Positions 1 through 9,250 of a stretch of 64,000 nucleotides of DNA are shown one piece after another. Source of the stretch: Candidatus Eiseniibacteriota bacterium (GTDB taxonomy: Bacteria > Eisenbacteria > RBG-16-71-46); the NCBI GenBank assembly GCA_016710095.1, contig JADJLL010000005.1, positions 1 through 64,000 of the forward strand. The letters are read 5' to 3'. The position numbers and the translations under genes are program-made. Numbering within the stretch: the first letter of the stretch is position 1; the number at the start of each line of letters is the position of its first letter. The notes beneath the pieces are model-generated. The model made no database searches. It was not told where the DNA came from and saw only the letters and a list, made by a program, of their open reading frames with translations.

Positions 1-1630
1 GCTGCGCGCGCGTCTGCCACGGCCCTTCGGCCGCGGGCATGCGGCTCTCGCTCGGCACCGGCGCGGCGACGAACTCGCTCGCCGACATCGAGCGCGCCGA
101 CTTCCTGCTGCTGACCGGCAGCAACGCCACCGAGGCGCATCCGGTGACCGGCGCGCGGCTGCGGCAGGCGGCTCTCGGCGGCACGCCGCTCGTGGTGATC
201 GACCCGCGCGCGATCGAACTGGCGCGGCTCGCCGACGTGCACCTGCAGAACAAGCCCGGCACGAACGTGCCGCTGCTGAACTCGATCGCGCACGTGCTCG
301 TGGAAGAGCGCATGGTCGACGAGGACTTCGTCGCCGCGCGCGCCGAAGGCTGGGACGAATACCGCGCGTTCATCGCCGCGTTCGCGCCCGAAGCCACCGA
401 GGCGGTGACCGGCGTCCCGGCGGCCGACGTGCGCCGCGCCGCGCACCTGCTCGGGCGTTCGCGCCGGCCGATGCTCTGCCACGGACTCGGCGTGACCGAG
501 CACCTGCAGGGCAGCGAGGCGGTGATGCTGCTCGTGAACCTCGCGCTGCTGCGCGGCGCGATCGGCCGCGACGGCGTCGGCGTGAATCCGCTGCGCGGGC
601 AGAACAACGTGCAGGGCGCCGCCGACATGGGCTGCCAGCCCGACAGCACGACCGGCTACGCGCCGGTGGACGATCCGGCCGTGCGCGAGCGCTTCGCGCG
701 CATCTGGGGCCGGCCGCTGCCGGAGAACACCGGGCGGCGGTTGCCGCAGATGCTCGACGACGCGCGCAGCGGGGCGCTCAAGTGCCTGTTCGTGTTCGGC
801 GAGGACGTCGTGCAGACGGATCCCGACACCACGCGCACGCGCGCGGCGCTCGAGAACCTCGAGATGCTCGTCGTGCAGGAGCTGTTCCTGTCCGAGACCG
901 CGAAGCTCGCGCACGTCGTGCTGCCCGCGGCGAGCTTCTACGAGAAGGACGGCACGTTCACCAACGGCGAGCGCCGCATCCAGCGCGTGCGCGCCGCGCT
1001 GCCGCCGCTCGACGGCACGCGCCCCGACTGGCGCATCCTCTGCGACCTCATGGCCGCGTGCGGCTGGCCGCAGCCGTTCGAGACGCCGGCCGACGTGATG
1101 GACGAGATCGCGCGCGTGAACCCCGCGTTCGCGGGCGTGTCGTTCGCACGGCTCGAGGGCGACGGCCTGCAGTGGCCGGTGCCCGCCGCGGATCATCCCG
1201 GCACGCCGATCCTGCACCGCGAGTCGTTCCCGCGCGGCAAGGGCAAGCTGTCGTGCGTCGAGTTCGTGTCGAGCCCCGAACGCGGCGGCGCGCTCACGCT
1301 CACGACCGGACGCATCCTCGAGCACTACAACTGCGGCACCATGACGCGGCGCAGCGGACTCGACGCGCTCGCGAGCGAGGACCTGCTCGAGATGCACGCC
1401 GTGGACGCGGACGCGCGCGGGCTCGCCGACGGCGACCAGGAGCGGTCATCAGCGCGCACGGCGAACGCCGGCTGGTCGCGCGCATCGTCGATCGCATCGC
1501 GCCGGGCACCGTCTTCACCACGTTCCATTTCCCGGACTCGCGCACCAACCTGCTCGTCGGCGAGGTGCGCGACCGGCTGTCGGACTGTCCCGAGTACAAG
1601 GTCATCGCGGTCGAAATCGCGAAGGCGTAG
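1..1630 (+). CDS. fdhF: formate dehydrogenase catalytic (alpha) subunit, 5'-truncated, one frameshift
   Basis: Molybdopterin (bis-MGD) formate dehydrogenase large subunit; the N-terminal Fe-S region lies before the window. The visible part opens with CARVCHGPSAAG. This matches the E. coli FdhF site where selenocysteine is followed by His; here the codon at 15-17 is TGC (Cys) and 18-20 is His, so it is a cysteine enzyme. NPLRGQNNVQG carries the second conserved active-site Arg (codon 594-596). The reading frame breaks at about 1436-1446: upstream it ends in LADGDQ, and the next frame continues VISAHGERRLVARI and EYKVIAVEIAKA to the TAG at 1628-1630, as expected for the C-terminal MGD-binding domain. 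Without the correction the frame runs on to 1694 with low-complexity sequence. Probable reaction is formate to CO2; the electron acceptor is unknown because partner subunits are outside the window. Confidence 0.9.
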   Translation, partial: LRARLPRPFGRGHAALARHRRGDELARRHRARRLPAADRQQRHRGASGDRRAAAAGGSRRHAARGDRPARDRTGAARRRAPAEQARHERAAAELDRARARGRAHGRRGLRRRARRRLGRIPRVHRRVRARSHRGGDRRPGGRRAPRRAPARAFAPADALPRTRRDRAPAGQRGGDAAREPRAAARRDRPRRRRRESAARAEQRAGRRRHGLPARQHDRLRAGGRSGRARALRAHLGPAAAGEHRAAVAADARRRAQRGAQVPVRVRRGRRADGSRHHAHARGAREPRDARRAGAVPVRDREARARRAARGELLREGRHVHQRRAPHPARARRAAAARRHAPRLAHPLRPHGRVRLAAAVRDAGRRDGRDRAREPRVRGRVVRTARGRRPAVAGARRGSSRHADPAPRVVPARQGQAVVRRVRVEPRTRRRAHAHDRTHPRALQLRHHDAAQRTRRARERGPARDARRGRGRARARRRRPGAVISAHGERRLVARIVDRIAPGTVFTTFHFPDSRTNLLVGEVRDRLSDCPEYKVIAVEIAKA

Positions 1631-1648
1631 AAGAAGCAGACGATCGAA

Positions 1649-1671
1649 CGGGCCCGGAAAGAGTGGGCCCG
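1649..1671 (+). terminator. GC-rich hairpin after formate dehydrogenase
   Basis: CGGGCCC (1649-1655) and GGGCCCG (1665-1671) pair around a 9-nt loop, 19 bp after the restored stop codon. There is no T-run, so intrinsic termination is only possible. A second imperfect GC hairpin follows at about 1680-1703. Confidence 0.35.
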
Positions 1672-1740
1672 GACCCCGGGCGGCCCGTCCGTGAACGGGC
1701 CCGCCGCAATTCGGCAATGCGCGGGCCCCGGTCAGGAGCG

Positions 1741-1772
1741 TATGCTTCCTGTTTCAGGAAACTCCCCGGAGG
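1741..1772 (+). promoter_or_regulatory. -10-like TATGCT, palindrome and RBS before membrane protein
   Basis: TATGCT (1741-1746) looks like a -10 element, but no convincing -35 is seen. It runs straight into the dyad TTCCTG-TTT-CAGGAA (1746-1760). GGAGG at 1768-1772 lies 6 nt before the ATG at 1779. A palindrome overlapping the predicted transcription start is a typical repressor position, although it could also form a small 5'-UTR hairpin. Confidence 0.4.
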
Positions 1773-1778
1773 CTACCC

Positions 1779-2882
1779 ATGCTGAACGCCAAACCCGGCA
1801 GCACCGCGCGATTACTCCAACTGTGCGCCGGTTACTTCTTCTCATATGTCCTGACCGGCATTCTCGTGAAGTGGTTCACGGGCGGGCTCCACGAGCCCCG
1901 GATGTCGGACATCGCCTACCTCGTGAACAACACCGCGGGCGGCAACATCCTGGCGCTGGGCGCGGTGTTCGCCCTCGGCTGGATCCCGTGGCCGTCCAAG
2001 CAGGGCGGACGCTGGCCCCGGGAGACCGGCTACATCGTCGCGAGCGGCGTCTGCACCGCCGTGATCATCCCCGGCACGACGCTGCTCTACACGCTGCCCA
2101 TCTCGGTCATGGTCGCCATGGTGATCATGCGCGGCAGCATCATCGTGATCAGCCGCCTCATCGACGCCGTGCAGATCAAGCAGGGCATCCTGAAGCGCAA
2201 GGTGTACGGCGAGGAGAACTGGGCGGTCGTGTTCGCGCTGCTCGCCGTGGGCGCCAACCTGCTGCCCGTGCCGCTGGCTCCGTGGTTCGAACAGAACCCG
2301 GCCGTCGCCAAGATGCTCGGCATCGATCCCGCGAAGCTCAAGGGCGGGTTCGATTTCGTGCACAACCCGCTGGCCATGTGGGTGCTCGGCGCGTACATCG
2401 TGTCGTACGCCGTGCGGCTCTACCTGATGAACTACTTCAAGAACACGCGCAAGGGCCCGGCCGACGTGGACAACCGCGGGTACTTCGCGCTCGAGCAGCT
2501 CGCGGCCAGCGCGGTGATCTTCGGCACGGCGATGGTCGTCTGGCTGGGCGTGAAGTCGTGGGGCTGGTCCGACCCGCGCCTCGTGCTCACGCACGACGCG
2601 GTGCAGGCGCCCAACCTGGCCGCGGTCGTCAGCGGCTTCCCCTACGGACTCGTCGCGTTCTTCAGCGTCTTCCTGTTCATGTTCCAGGGACGCACGGCGA
2701 CGTTCGCGGGACTCGTCAATCGCATCACGTCGCTGCTCGCGGGCACGACGTCCACGCTGCTGCTCGCGTGGTTCTTCCACCTCAAGCCGCCGGCCGTCAC
2801 CGACTGGGTGTCGTTCCTGTTCATCGTCGGCGCGGTCGCGTTCCTGTCGCGCGCGGAACAGCGCCGGGTCGCGGAAGGCTAG
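1779..2882 (+). CDS. polytopic inner-membrane protein of unknown function
   Basis: 367 residues with about nine or ten hydrophobic segments spread over the whole length, for example around LLQLCAGYFFSYVLTGILV, NILALGAVFALGWI, TAVIIPGTTLLYTLPIS and the C-terminal WVSFLFIVGAVAFL. Charged loops such as RLIDAVQIKQGILKRKVYG lie between them. The alternation of paired segments resembles a small-molecule transporter of the DMT/EamA general type, but I see no diagnostic motif and do not assign a substrate. The start is supported by GGAGG 6 nt upstream. It is monocistronic, convergent with the HxlR gene, whose stop is 7 bp away. Confidence 0.75.
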   Translation: MLNAKPGSTARLLQLCAGYFFSYVLTGILVKWFTGGLHEPRMSDIAYLVNNTAGGNILALGAVFALGWIPWPSKQGGRWPRETGYIVASGVCTAVIIPGTTLLYTLPISVMVAMVIMRGSIIVISRLIDAVQIKQGILKRKVYGEENWAVVFALLAVGANLLPVPLAPWFEQNPAVAKMLGIDPAKLKGGFDFVHNPLAMWVLGAYIVSYAVRLYLMNYFKNTRKGPADVDNRGYFALEQLAASAVIFGTAMVVWLGVKSWGWSDPRLVLTHDAVQAPNLAAVVSGFPYGLVAFFSVFLFMFQGRTATFAGLVNRITSLLAGTTSTLLLAWFFHLKPPAVTDWVSFLFIVGAVAFLSRAEQRRVAEG

Positions 2883-2889
2883 AAGCCGC

Positions 2890-3300
2890 TCAACGCGCCT
2901 TCGGCGCCTTCGAAACGTGCTTGGCGGAAGCGGGTCGTCGCGTCGCGCGAGGGCCCGCTTTCGCTTGCGGCGCGGAAGGCTCGACCCAGTCGTGGCTCCA
3001 GTCGCCGATCGCGCCGAACACGCGCGAGAGCGCCTGCCCCTTGTCGCTGAGCGCGTACTCGATGCGCACCGGCGAGCCGTCCTGCACCGTGCGCGTGACC
3101 ACGCCCTCGCTCTCGAGCTCGCGCAGGCGCGCCGAGAGCATGGGGTCGGTGATGCCGGGGATGCCTTCGCGCAGCTCGCAGAACCGGGTCGCGCCGTTCT
3201 GGAGCAGGAACAGGATCGCGCCGTTCCAACGACGGCCGATCAGCTCCACGGCGTACTGGAAACGCGGGCACAGCCCCGAATCGAGGGAGGGCTTCTTCAT
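2890..3300 (-). CDS. HxlR-family winged-helix transcriptional regulator
   Basis: 136 residues. Residues 11-105 match the HxlR pattern: CPRFQYAVELIGRRWNGAIL, then RFCELREGIPGITDPMLSARL (recognition helix), then a wing and Y.LSDKGQALSRV. Cys11 sits at the place of the redox-sensing N-terminal Cys of YodB and HypR (Bacillus HxlR proteins that sense quinones or disulfide stress). That family knowledge plus the divergent nitroreductase suggests an electrophile or redox sensor. The last 30 residues are a Lys/Arg/Ala-rich tail not usual for the family. It probably controls itself and the nitroreductase through the palindrome at 3332-3350. Confidence 0.9.
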   Translation of the reverse strand: MKKPSLDSGLCPRFQYAVELIGRRWNGAILFLLQNGATRFCELREGIPGITDPMLSARLRELESEGVVTRTVQDGSPVRIEYALSDKGQALSRVFGAIGDWSHDWVEPSAPQAKAGPRATRRPASAKHVSKAPKAR

Positions 3301-3331
3301 GTGCCCAGAGTATCGGCGCGGGCGGGCCCGG

Positions 3332-3350
3332 GGCTAGGGAAAACCTAGCC
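3332..3350. promoter_or_regulatory. perfect palindrome, candidate HxlR operator
   Basis: GGCTAGG-GAAAA-CCTAGCC, 7-bp perfect arms, lies in the 170-bp gap between the divergent HxlR and nitroreductase genes, 32 bp upstream of the regulator's start. It is followed by an AT-rich stretch with seven Ts (3357-3363), the likely core-promoter zone. HxlR proteins bind such dyads as dimers. The T-run could suggest a terminator, but no + strand gene ends nearby. Confidence 0.55.
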
Positions 3351-3470
3351 ACTATCTTTTTTTAAGTTTATTCGCACCCGCATGGCGAGAGGTCCATCTC
3401 ACGGTGTGCGCGCGCCGTTCACTGCCAGCGAAGGGCCACATCCGACAAGCCACAAAGATCGAGGCATTTC

Positions 3471-4088
3471 ATGTCCGCCACGCTCCCCACGCTCAGCGTC
3501 ACCGAAGCCGCGCAGCACCGCCGTTCCATTCGCGCCTATCAGGGCGGCCCGATTCCGCAGGCCGACCTCGACGCCATTCTCGAGGCCACGTCCCTCGCGC
3601 CGTCCGCCTTCAACCTGCAGCCGTGGCGCTTCGTGGTCGTGAGCGACCCCGCGACGAAGGCGAAGCTCGCCGAGGCCGCGTACCGCCAGCCGCAGGTGAC
3701 CGCGGCGCCGTCCGTGATCGTGCTCTACACCGACATGGCCGACACGCTCGCGACGCTCGACGAACTCGTGCGCCCGGGCACTCCGCCGGAGAAGGCCGAG
3801 AAGTTCACGAACATGATCCGCGGCATCTACGGACCGCAGACCGAAGAGCAGCGCGAGACGTGGGCCGCGGGCCAGGGCTTCATCGCGCTCGGCTTCCTGC
3901 TCCTCGCCGCCGAGGCGCACGGCTATGCGACCTCGCCGATGGGCGGGTTCGAGCCCGAGAAGGTGAAGGCGCTGCTCGGCCTGCCCGCAAACGCGCGCCT
4001 TCCCGCACTCGTCGCGATCGGCCGCGCCGCCGAAGAGGGCGCGCCGCATCACCGCCATCCGCTTCACCGCATCGTGCGCCACGCCTGA
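3471..4088 (+). CDS. nitroreductase-family NAD(P)H:FMN oxidoreductase
   Basis: 205 residues. The N-terminal RRSIRAYQ and the following SLAPSAFNLQPWRFVVV are the FMN-binding signatures of the nitroreductase fold. The middle and C-terminal parts (GQGFIALGFLLLAAEAHGYAT, then GFEPEKVKALLGLP and LVAIGRAAEE) carry the rest of the flavin pocket. Family members reduce nitroaromatics, quinones or similar electrophiles in the cytoplasm; the true substrate cannot be read here. GAGG sits 6 nt before the ATG. Divergent from an HxlR regulator, the same arrangement as yodB-controlled nitroreductase genes in Bacillus. Confidence 0.9.
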   Translation: MSATLPTLSVTEAAQHRRSIRAYQGGPIPQADLDAILEATSLAPSAFNLQPWRFVVVSDPATKAKLAEAAYRQPQVTAAPSVIVLYTDMADTLATLDELVRPGTPPEKAEKFTNMIRGIYGPQTEEQRETWAAGQGFIALGFLLLAAEAHGYATSPMGGFEPEKVKALLGLPANARLPALVAIGRAAEEGAPHHRHPLHRIVRHA

Positions 4089-4113
4089 CTTCCCCCGGGG
4101 CGAGGAACGCGAA

Positions 4114-4140
4114 AGGCCGGTGGCAGTACGCCACCGGCCT
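4114..4140. terminator. bidirectional hairpin between convergent genes
   Basis: AGGCCGGTGG (4114-4123) and CCACCGGCCT (4131-4140) form a perfect 10-bp stem with a 7-nt loop, 25 bp after the nitroreductase stop and 49 bp from the end of the convergent CoA-ligase gene. The T-run is weak. Confidence 0.65.
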
Positions 4141-4188
4141 CTTGCATGTGAAGCACGCGGCCTCCGGCCGCGGGTGCCGTGAGTGCCC

Positions 4189-6430
4189 CTAGGCCTTCGC
4201 CGCCGCGCGCACCAGCACGCGGGCGTCGAGCGCGATGCAGCCCTTGCCCGGCGCCTGCACCTTGAGCGGGTTCAGGTCCATCTCCGCGATCTCGGGGAAC
4301 TCGCCGACCAGCTGCGAGAGCCGCAGGATCACTTCCTCGAGCTGCGCGACGTCGCCCGGAGGGGCGCCGCGATAGCCGTCGAGCAGCTTCGCACCGCGAA
4401 TGGCGCGCACCATCTCGGCCGCGTCCTTGTCCGTGAGCGGATGCACGCGCAGCGCGACGTCCTTGAGCAGCTCGACCTGCACGCCGCCGAGGCCGAACAG
4501 GATGAGCGGGCCGAACGACGGATCGCGCGTCATGCCCACGATCGTCTCGATGCCTTCGCGGATCATCGGCTGCACCGTCACGCCCTGCATCTGGTCGCGC
4601 TTGCCGATCGCGACGAGCTTCGCCTCGATCGCGACGAACGCGTCACGCACGTCCTTCGAGTTGCGCAGGTCGAGCCGCACGCCGCCGACGTCGCTCTTGT
4701 GCGTGATCGTGTCGCTCGCGAGCTTGACCGCGACCGGGAACCCGAGCCGCTCGGCCGACGTGACCGCTTCGTCGGCCGAACGCGCGAACGCGATCGCCGG
4801 CGTCGTGATGCGCCACGCGGCGAGCAGCCACGCGACTTCGTCCGGCGTGAGCCACGAGCTGCCGTCCCCGGCCGCGCCGCGCGCGAGCGCCTGGTCGATC
4901 AGCTGGCGCGTCGCGCCGCGATCGACGTCGGTGAACTCGGGCACCTTGCCGTCGGGCGACTTCAGCCACTCGCCGTACTTCACCGCGCGCGCGAGCGCGA
5001 TGGCCGCGGCTTCCGGGGAACGTGTACGACGGAATGTGCCCGGCCTGGAGCGACTTCAAGCCCTCGGGCACGCCGTGCGAGCCGAGGAAGCACGACAGCA
5101 CCGGCTTCGGGCCCTGACCGGCCGCCGCGCGGTCGGCCTTCGCCTCTTCGTTGCCGCGCACGATCGCCTGCGCGATCTCGAGCGGGTTCGTCACGATCGG
5201 CGGCACGTAGAGCACGATGAGCGAGTCCACGTTCGGATCGTTCGCGACGATGCGCACGGCCTTCTCGAACGACTCGGCCGTCGCCGACGCGATCATGTCG
5301 ACGGGATTGCGGACGCTCGCCTCGGCGGGCAGGAACGCCTGCAGCGCCTTGCGCGTCTCCTCGGTGAGCGCGACGACCTCGATGCCGTTCGATTCGCACG
5401 CGTCGGTCGCCATGATGGCCGGCCCGCCCGCGTTCGTGATGATGCCGACGCGGTTGCCGGTCGGGACCGGCTGGTTCGCGAGCACCATGGCCACGTCGAA
5501 CATCTCTTCCATCGTGTCGGTGCGGATGACGCCCGCCTGATGGCAGAGCGCGGTGACCGCCGAGTCCGTGCCCGCGAGCGAGCCCGTGTGCGACGACGCC
5601 GCGCGCATGCCGGCGGCGGTACGGCCGCTCTTCACCGCGACGATCGGCTTCGTGCGGCCGACGCGGCGCGCGATCTCGAGGAAGCGGCGCGGATTGCCGA
5701 ACGACTCCAGGTAGAGCAGCACCATGCTCGTGTTCGGGTCGCGCTCCCAGAACTCGAGCAGGTCGTTGCCCGAGACGTCGGCCTTGTTGCCGACGGACAC
5801 GAAGTGCGAGATGCCGATGTTGAGCGCGGTCGCGTACTCGAGAATCGCGAGTCCGAGCGCGCCGCTCTGCGACGAGAACGCGACCGTGCCCGCGGGCGGG
5901 TACGGCGGCGCGAACGTCGCGTCCATGGACGTGCCCGGCTCGGTGTTGAGCACGCCGAGGCAGTTCGGCCCGATCACGCGCATGCCGTAGCGGCGCGCGA
6001 TCTGCACCATGTCGCGCTCGCGCTGCACGCCTTCGCCGCCGACTTCCTTGAAGCCGGCGCTGATCACGACCGCGGCCTTCACGCCCTTCTTGCCGCAGTC
6101 CTCGAGCGTCTGGTTCACGAACTTCGCCGGCACGACCATGACCGCGAGATCCACCGCCTCGGGCACGTCCGCGATCGTCGGGTACGCGCGCACGCTCTGC
6201 ACGACCGCCGACTTCGGGTTCACCGGATAGATCGGACCCTGGAAGTCGTGCTTGAGGAGGTTGTGGAACAGCGCGCCGCCGACCGTGCTGCGGTCGCGCG
6301 AGGCGCCGATCACGGCGATGGACTTCGGGCGGAAGACCGCTTCGAGTCCCGCGCCGCCGGGAGGCTTGGGAAGGATCGCGTCGGCCGCGGGAACCCGCGG
6401 CGCGCTCGTGACGACTTCGGACTTGCTCAT
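4189..6430 (-). CDS. ADP-forming acyl-CoA synthetase (acetate--CoA ligase type), one frameshift
   Basis: Fused alpha-beta NDP-forming CoA ligase. Order: CoA-binding Rossmann domain (residues ~30-160, FRPKSIAVIGASRD), succinyl-CoA-ligase-like domains with the phospho-His motif SSHTGSLAG (His281), then a C-terminal ATP-grasp part (FPVAVKLASDTITHKSDVGG, ending LNPLKVQ). It would convert acyl-CoA, ADP and Pi to acid, ATP and CoA, or the reverse. The frame breaks at GGGG 5015-5018: removing one G restores YTFPEAAAIALARAVKYGEWL across the junction, so a homopolymer insertion is likely. The restored length of about 746 residues is normal for the fused family without a GNAT domain. Which acid is used cannot be told. 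Confidence 0.88.
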
Positions 6431-6612
6431 GGAAACCTCGGCCTGCGGAAAGGCGCCGCGATGGGCGCTCGGATATCGGATCTCATCGCTCCGCGACGCC
6501 TGCTTCGGCCTGCGCCGCGTGACCGCGCCAGTCTAACCGCGCGTTCCGTGTTCGCGCACCGTCGTCACGCCGCGGGTCCTTCGGGACCATGCGCGGAATC
6601 CCCGCGAAAGAC

Positions 6613-6643
6613 GCGGCCCCGCCGACGGTATCGGCGGGGCCGC
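6613..6643 (-). terminator. strong hairpin terminator of the secreted repeat protein
   Basis: GCGGCCCCGCCGA (6613-6625) pairs perfectly with TCGGCGGGGCCGC (6631-6643) around a 5-nt loop. It lies 33 bp beyond the stop of the minus-strand gene at 6676. Confidence 0.7.
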
Positions 6644-6675
6644 GGACAACTCTTGGAAAAGTCTGGCGGTGCGCG

Positions 6676-9084
6676 CTACTCGACGACCATCACGCGCCGC
6701 GTCGCCGTGAAGCCCGGCGCTTCGAGCCGCGCCAGGTAGAGCCCCGGCGCGAGGCCGTCGCCGCGCAGTGCGACCGAGTGCGCGCCGGCTTCACGCGCGC
6801 CGTCCACCAGCGCGCGCACCATGCGGCCCTGCGCGTCGTAGAGCGCGAGCTTCGTGTGGCCGCCGACCGCGAGCGAGAACCGCAGCGTGCTCGTCGCACC
6901 GCCGCGCAGCGGGTTCGGAGCGGGCGCGGCGAACTCCGCGCGCGCCGCCGGGCCATCACCGACGCCCAGCGTGCCCGACGGCATCAGCGTCGCGACCGGC
7001 GACTCGTTGCCGTGGATGTCCACCGCCGTGAGCTTGTAGAAGTACGGCGTGGAGCCGCCCGCCACGTAGCCCGTGTCGCTCACCGCCGCGACCAGCGTCG
7101 CCGGCGACGGCGTGAACGAGACGGAAGTGCCGCGATACACGCGATAACCCGCGAGGTCGGCTTCGGCGTTCGGGTTCCAGTGCAGCGCGGTACCGCTCGC
7201 CGAGTACTGGCCGGTCAGCGGCGCGGGCGCGGCCGGAGCGACGTTGTCGACCGAGTAGCCCGAGTCCGCGTTGCTCGTCCACCACGACGAGCCGTAGTTC
7301 GCGAGCGCCATGATCATGAACGCGGTCTTCTTGTTCGAGCCACCCATCGAGTCGCCCTCGGTCGCCGCCACGTAGCTGTACGTGGACAGGTGCCGCGGCG
7401 TGACGTGCGCGAGCTCTTCCCAGAAGTAGTCCTGCGCGGCGTAGGTCGTGCGCAGGTAGCGCTTGCCGTTCAGCGACACGCCGTCCTCGGCCGCCGCGCC
7501 GGCGGTCGCGGCCGCGCGTGCGAGCTGCGCGACGAGCGCCGTGGGCACCGAGCGATACACGACGTAGTCCGAGATGTTGCGGTAGGCCGGGTCCGTGTCG
7601 AGAGGGCTGCCGTACCACGACACCTTCACCTGCCCACCCTGGTCGTTCGGGATGTCCTTCACGCTCGCGAGGATCGGCTCGGCGCCCGAGTAGCCCCACT
7701 CGTCGAGCTTCTGCAGGCGGCAGCCCCAGGGCGAGTTGTAGTAGTCGTCCCATGCCACGTACGCGCCGCCGTTGCCCGTGGGAACGAGCCACGCGTTGGC
7801 CTGCGAGCTCGGCCCCGAGCCCACGACGAGGCCGTTGGCCGCCCAGAGCGGCGAGCCCGAGCTCGAGAGGCGCTGCGCGTACACGTCGGAGATGTCGCTT
7901 CGCGAATCCTGCCAGACGATCAGGATGCCGCCCTGACCGTCGGGCACGGCGCGAACGTAGCTCACGGCGCCGTTCGCGACGCGGATCGGCATGCCACACC
8001 GAACTCCATTGCGCGACGCCCGCCTGATCGAGCTTCTGGACGTACAGATCGGAGATCCGCCGCCGCGGCGCTGGTCACCCCACAGGAGCACGAGATGCCC
8101 GGCCGGATCCACCAGCATCTCGCTCAAGAACTGGGTGCTCGTCGCATTGCAGACCACGCTGCCGTTCGGGGCCCAGAACGGCGAGGTCGAGAAGTTGGAG
8201 AAGCTCGCCGCATAGACGTCGAAGTCCGCGCCACGCAGGTCCGACCAGCTGACGAAGTAGCGGTTCGACTTCGGCAGCGTGATGCGTGGCTCGAGTTGCG
8301 ACCCCGCCGCGTCACAGAGCACGGCGCCGTTTGCGGCGTAGATCAGGAACCCGCTGTAGCCCACCACCTGCGTGTAGATGTCCGAGCCTCCCGAGCGCGA
8401 GTCCTGCCAGACGATGTGCGCGTAGCCGTTGTCGTCCACCTCGAAATCGGGGGCGCGCTGGTCGCCCGCCGCGTTGCAGACCACCTGCCCGTCCGCGGCA
8501 AGACTGGGGGCGCCGCCGAAGACCGAGAGGGCCTGAGCGTAGATGTCGTTCCCCGTCGTGCCGGAGTTGCGCGGATCCGTCCAGACGAACCAGGCCAAGC
8601 CTGCATTCGACTCGACTCTCAGCCCCGTCTGATTGCCCGTCGCCGTGCAGATGGGGACGCCGTTCGCCGCCCACTGGGTCGCGCCGCCCTCGACGCGCTG
8701 CGCGTAGAAATCCGCTTGGCCGCCGGTGCGGTAGTCCTCCCAGGCGACGATGCACCCTCCGTAGGTGTCCGAGAAGAGCGCTGCCGGAAACTGGGAATCC
8801 GGCGCGCCGCAGACGAGCACGCCGGGCGCGGCGTACATCGCCGCGCCGGAAGCGTCGAAGCGCTGCACGTAGAGGTCGTAGCTCGACGACGAGGCGGAAA
8901 ACAGGTTGAACGCCACGTACGTGCCGCCGTAGCCGTCGGGGCAAGTCCGCACGGAACTGGAGTACGACTGGACGACCACGCCGAGCTTGTCGTGCGGCCA
9001 CGCGGCCACGGCGACGGACGGGAGCGCCGCGGACGCGAACAGCGCGCCGAGCACGAAGAGGGTCATGCGCTTGCGAAGGGACAT
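6676..9084 (-). CDS. secreted repeat protein with fibronectin-like domain and FlgD-type C-terminal tail
   Basis: 802 residues. Signal peptide (MSLRKRMTLFVLGALFASAALP). Residues ~40-480 hold units of roughly 50-60 residues, each with a core like HIVWQDSRSG..DIYTQ, then an ANG..VC or ADG..VC segment; they probably build a beta-propeller or beta-solenoid. A FN3-like part (NPNAEADLAGYRVYRG) follows. The last ~85 residues are an FlgD-Ig-like tail (APNPLRGG, LALYDAQGRMVRALVD, APGLYLARLEAPG). Tails of this type serve sorting or attachment in related phyla. Between about 7993 and 8066 the frame reads nonsense, while the alternative frame gives ISDLYVQKLDQAGVAQW, the expected repeat; two compensating indels are likely. 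Function unknown; extracellular binding is a guess. Confidence 0.8.
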   Translation of the reverse strand: MSLRKRMTLFVLGALFASAALPSVAVAAWPHDKLGVVVQSYSSSVRTCPDGYGGTYVAFNLFSASSSSYDLYVQRFDASGAAMYAAPGVLVCGAPDSQFPAALFSDTYGGCIVAWEDYRTGGQADFYAQRVEGGATQWAANGVPICTATGNQTGLRVESNAGLAWFVWTDPRNSGTTGNDIYAQALSVFGGAPSLAADGQVVCNAAGDQRAPDFEVDDNGYAHIVWQDSRSGGSDIYTQVVGYSGFLIYAANGAVLCDAAGSQLEPRITLPKSNRYFVSWSDLRGADFDVYAASFSNFSTSPFWAPNGSVVCNATSTQFLSEMLVDPAGHLVLLWGDQRRGGGSPICTSRSSIRRASRNGVRCGMPIRVANGAVSYVRAVPDGQGGILIVWQDSRSDISDVYAQRLSSSGSPLWAANGLVVGSGPSSQANAWLVPTGNGGAYVAWDDYYNSPWGCRLQKLDEWGYSGAEPILASVKDIPNDQGGQVKVSWYGSPLDTDPAYRNISDYVVYRSVPTALVAQLARAAATAGAAAEDGVSLNGKRYLRTTYAAQDYFWEELAHVTPRHLSTYSYVAATEGDSMGGSNKKTAFMIMALANYGSSWWTSNADSGYSVDNVAPAAPAPLTGQYSASGTALHWNPNAEADLAGYRVYRGTSVSFTPSPATLVAAVSDTGYVAGGSTPYFYKLTAVDIHGNESPVATLMPSGTLGVGDGPAARAEFAAPAPNPLRGGATSTLRFSLAVGGHTKLALYDAQGRMVRALVDGAREAGAHSVALRGDGLAPGLYLARLEAPGFTATRRVMVVE

Positions 9085-9250
9085 GGAGGGGCCTCCGTGG
9101 AGTGGCGATTCCGGAACCGGAAGCGTGGCACGAGGTAGGACAATCGAAAAGAGCGTCCGTCACGGAACGAGCCGATTTTCCCGTGATAGAGTGCCGGCCG
9201 GCCGCCCTCGACACGCAGACCGCAAGCCCTCTTGCAGGAAGCCACGCGCC

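Noticed and set aside
15..17. Selenocysteine at the formate dehydrogenase active site
   Set aside because: The codon is TGC, not TGA; this is the cysteine form.
3332..3363. Palindrome plus T-run read as a + strand terminator
   Set aside because: No + strand gene ends within 400 bp upstream (the HxlR gene there is antisense) and the site lies between divergent genes, so an operator fits better.
6589..9138. An 849-codon + strand frame opposite the secreted repeat protein
   Set aside because: Arg/Ala-rich shadow; the minus strand has signal peptide, repeats and FlgD tail.
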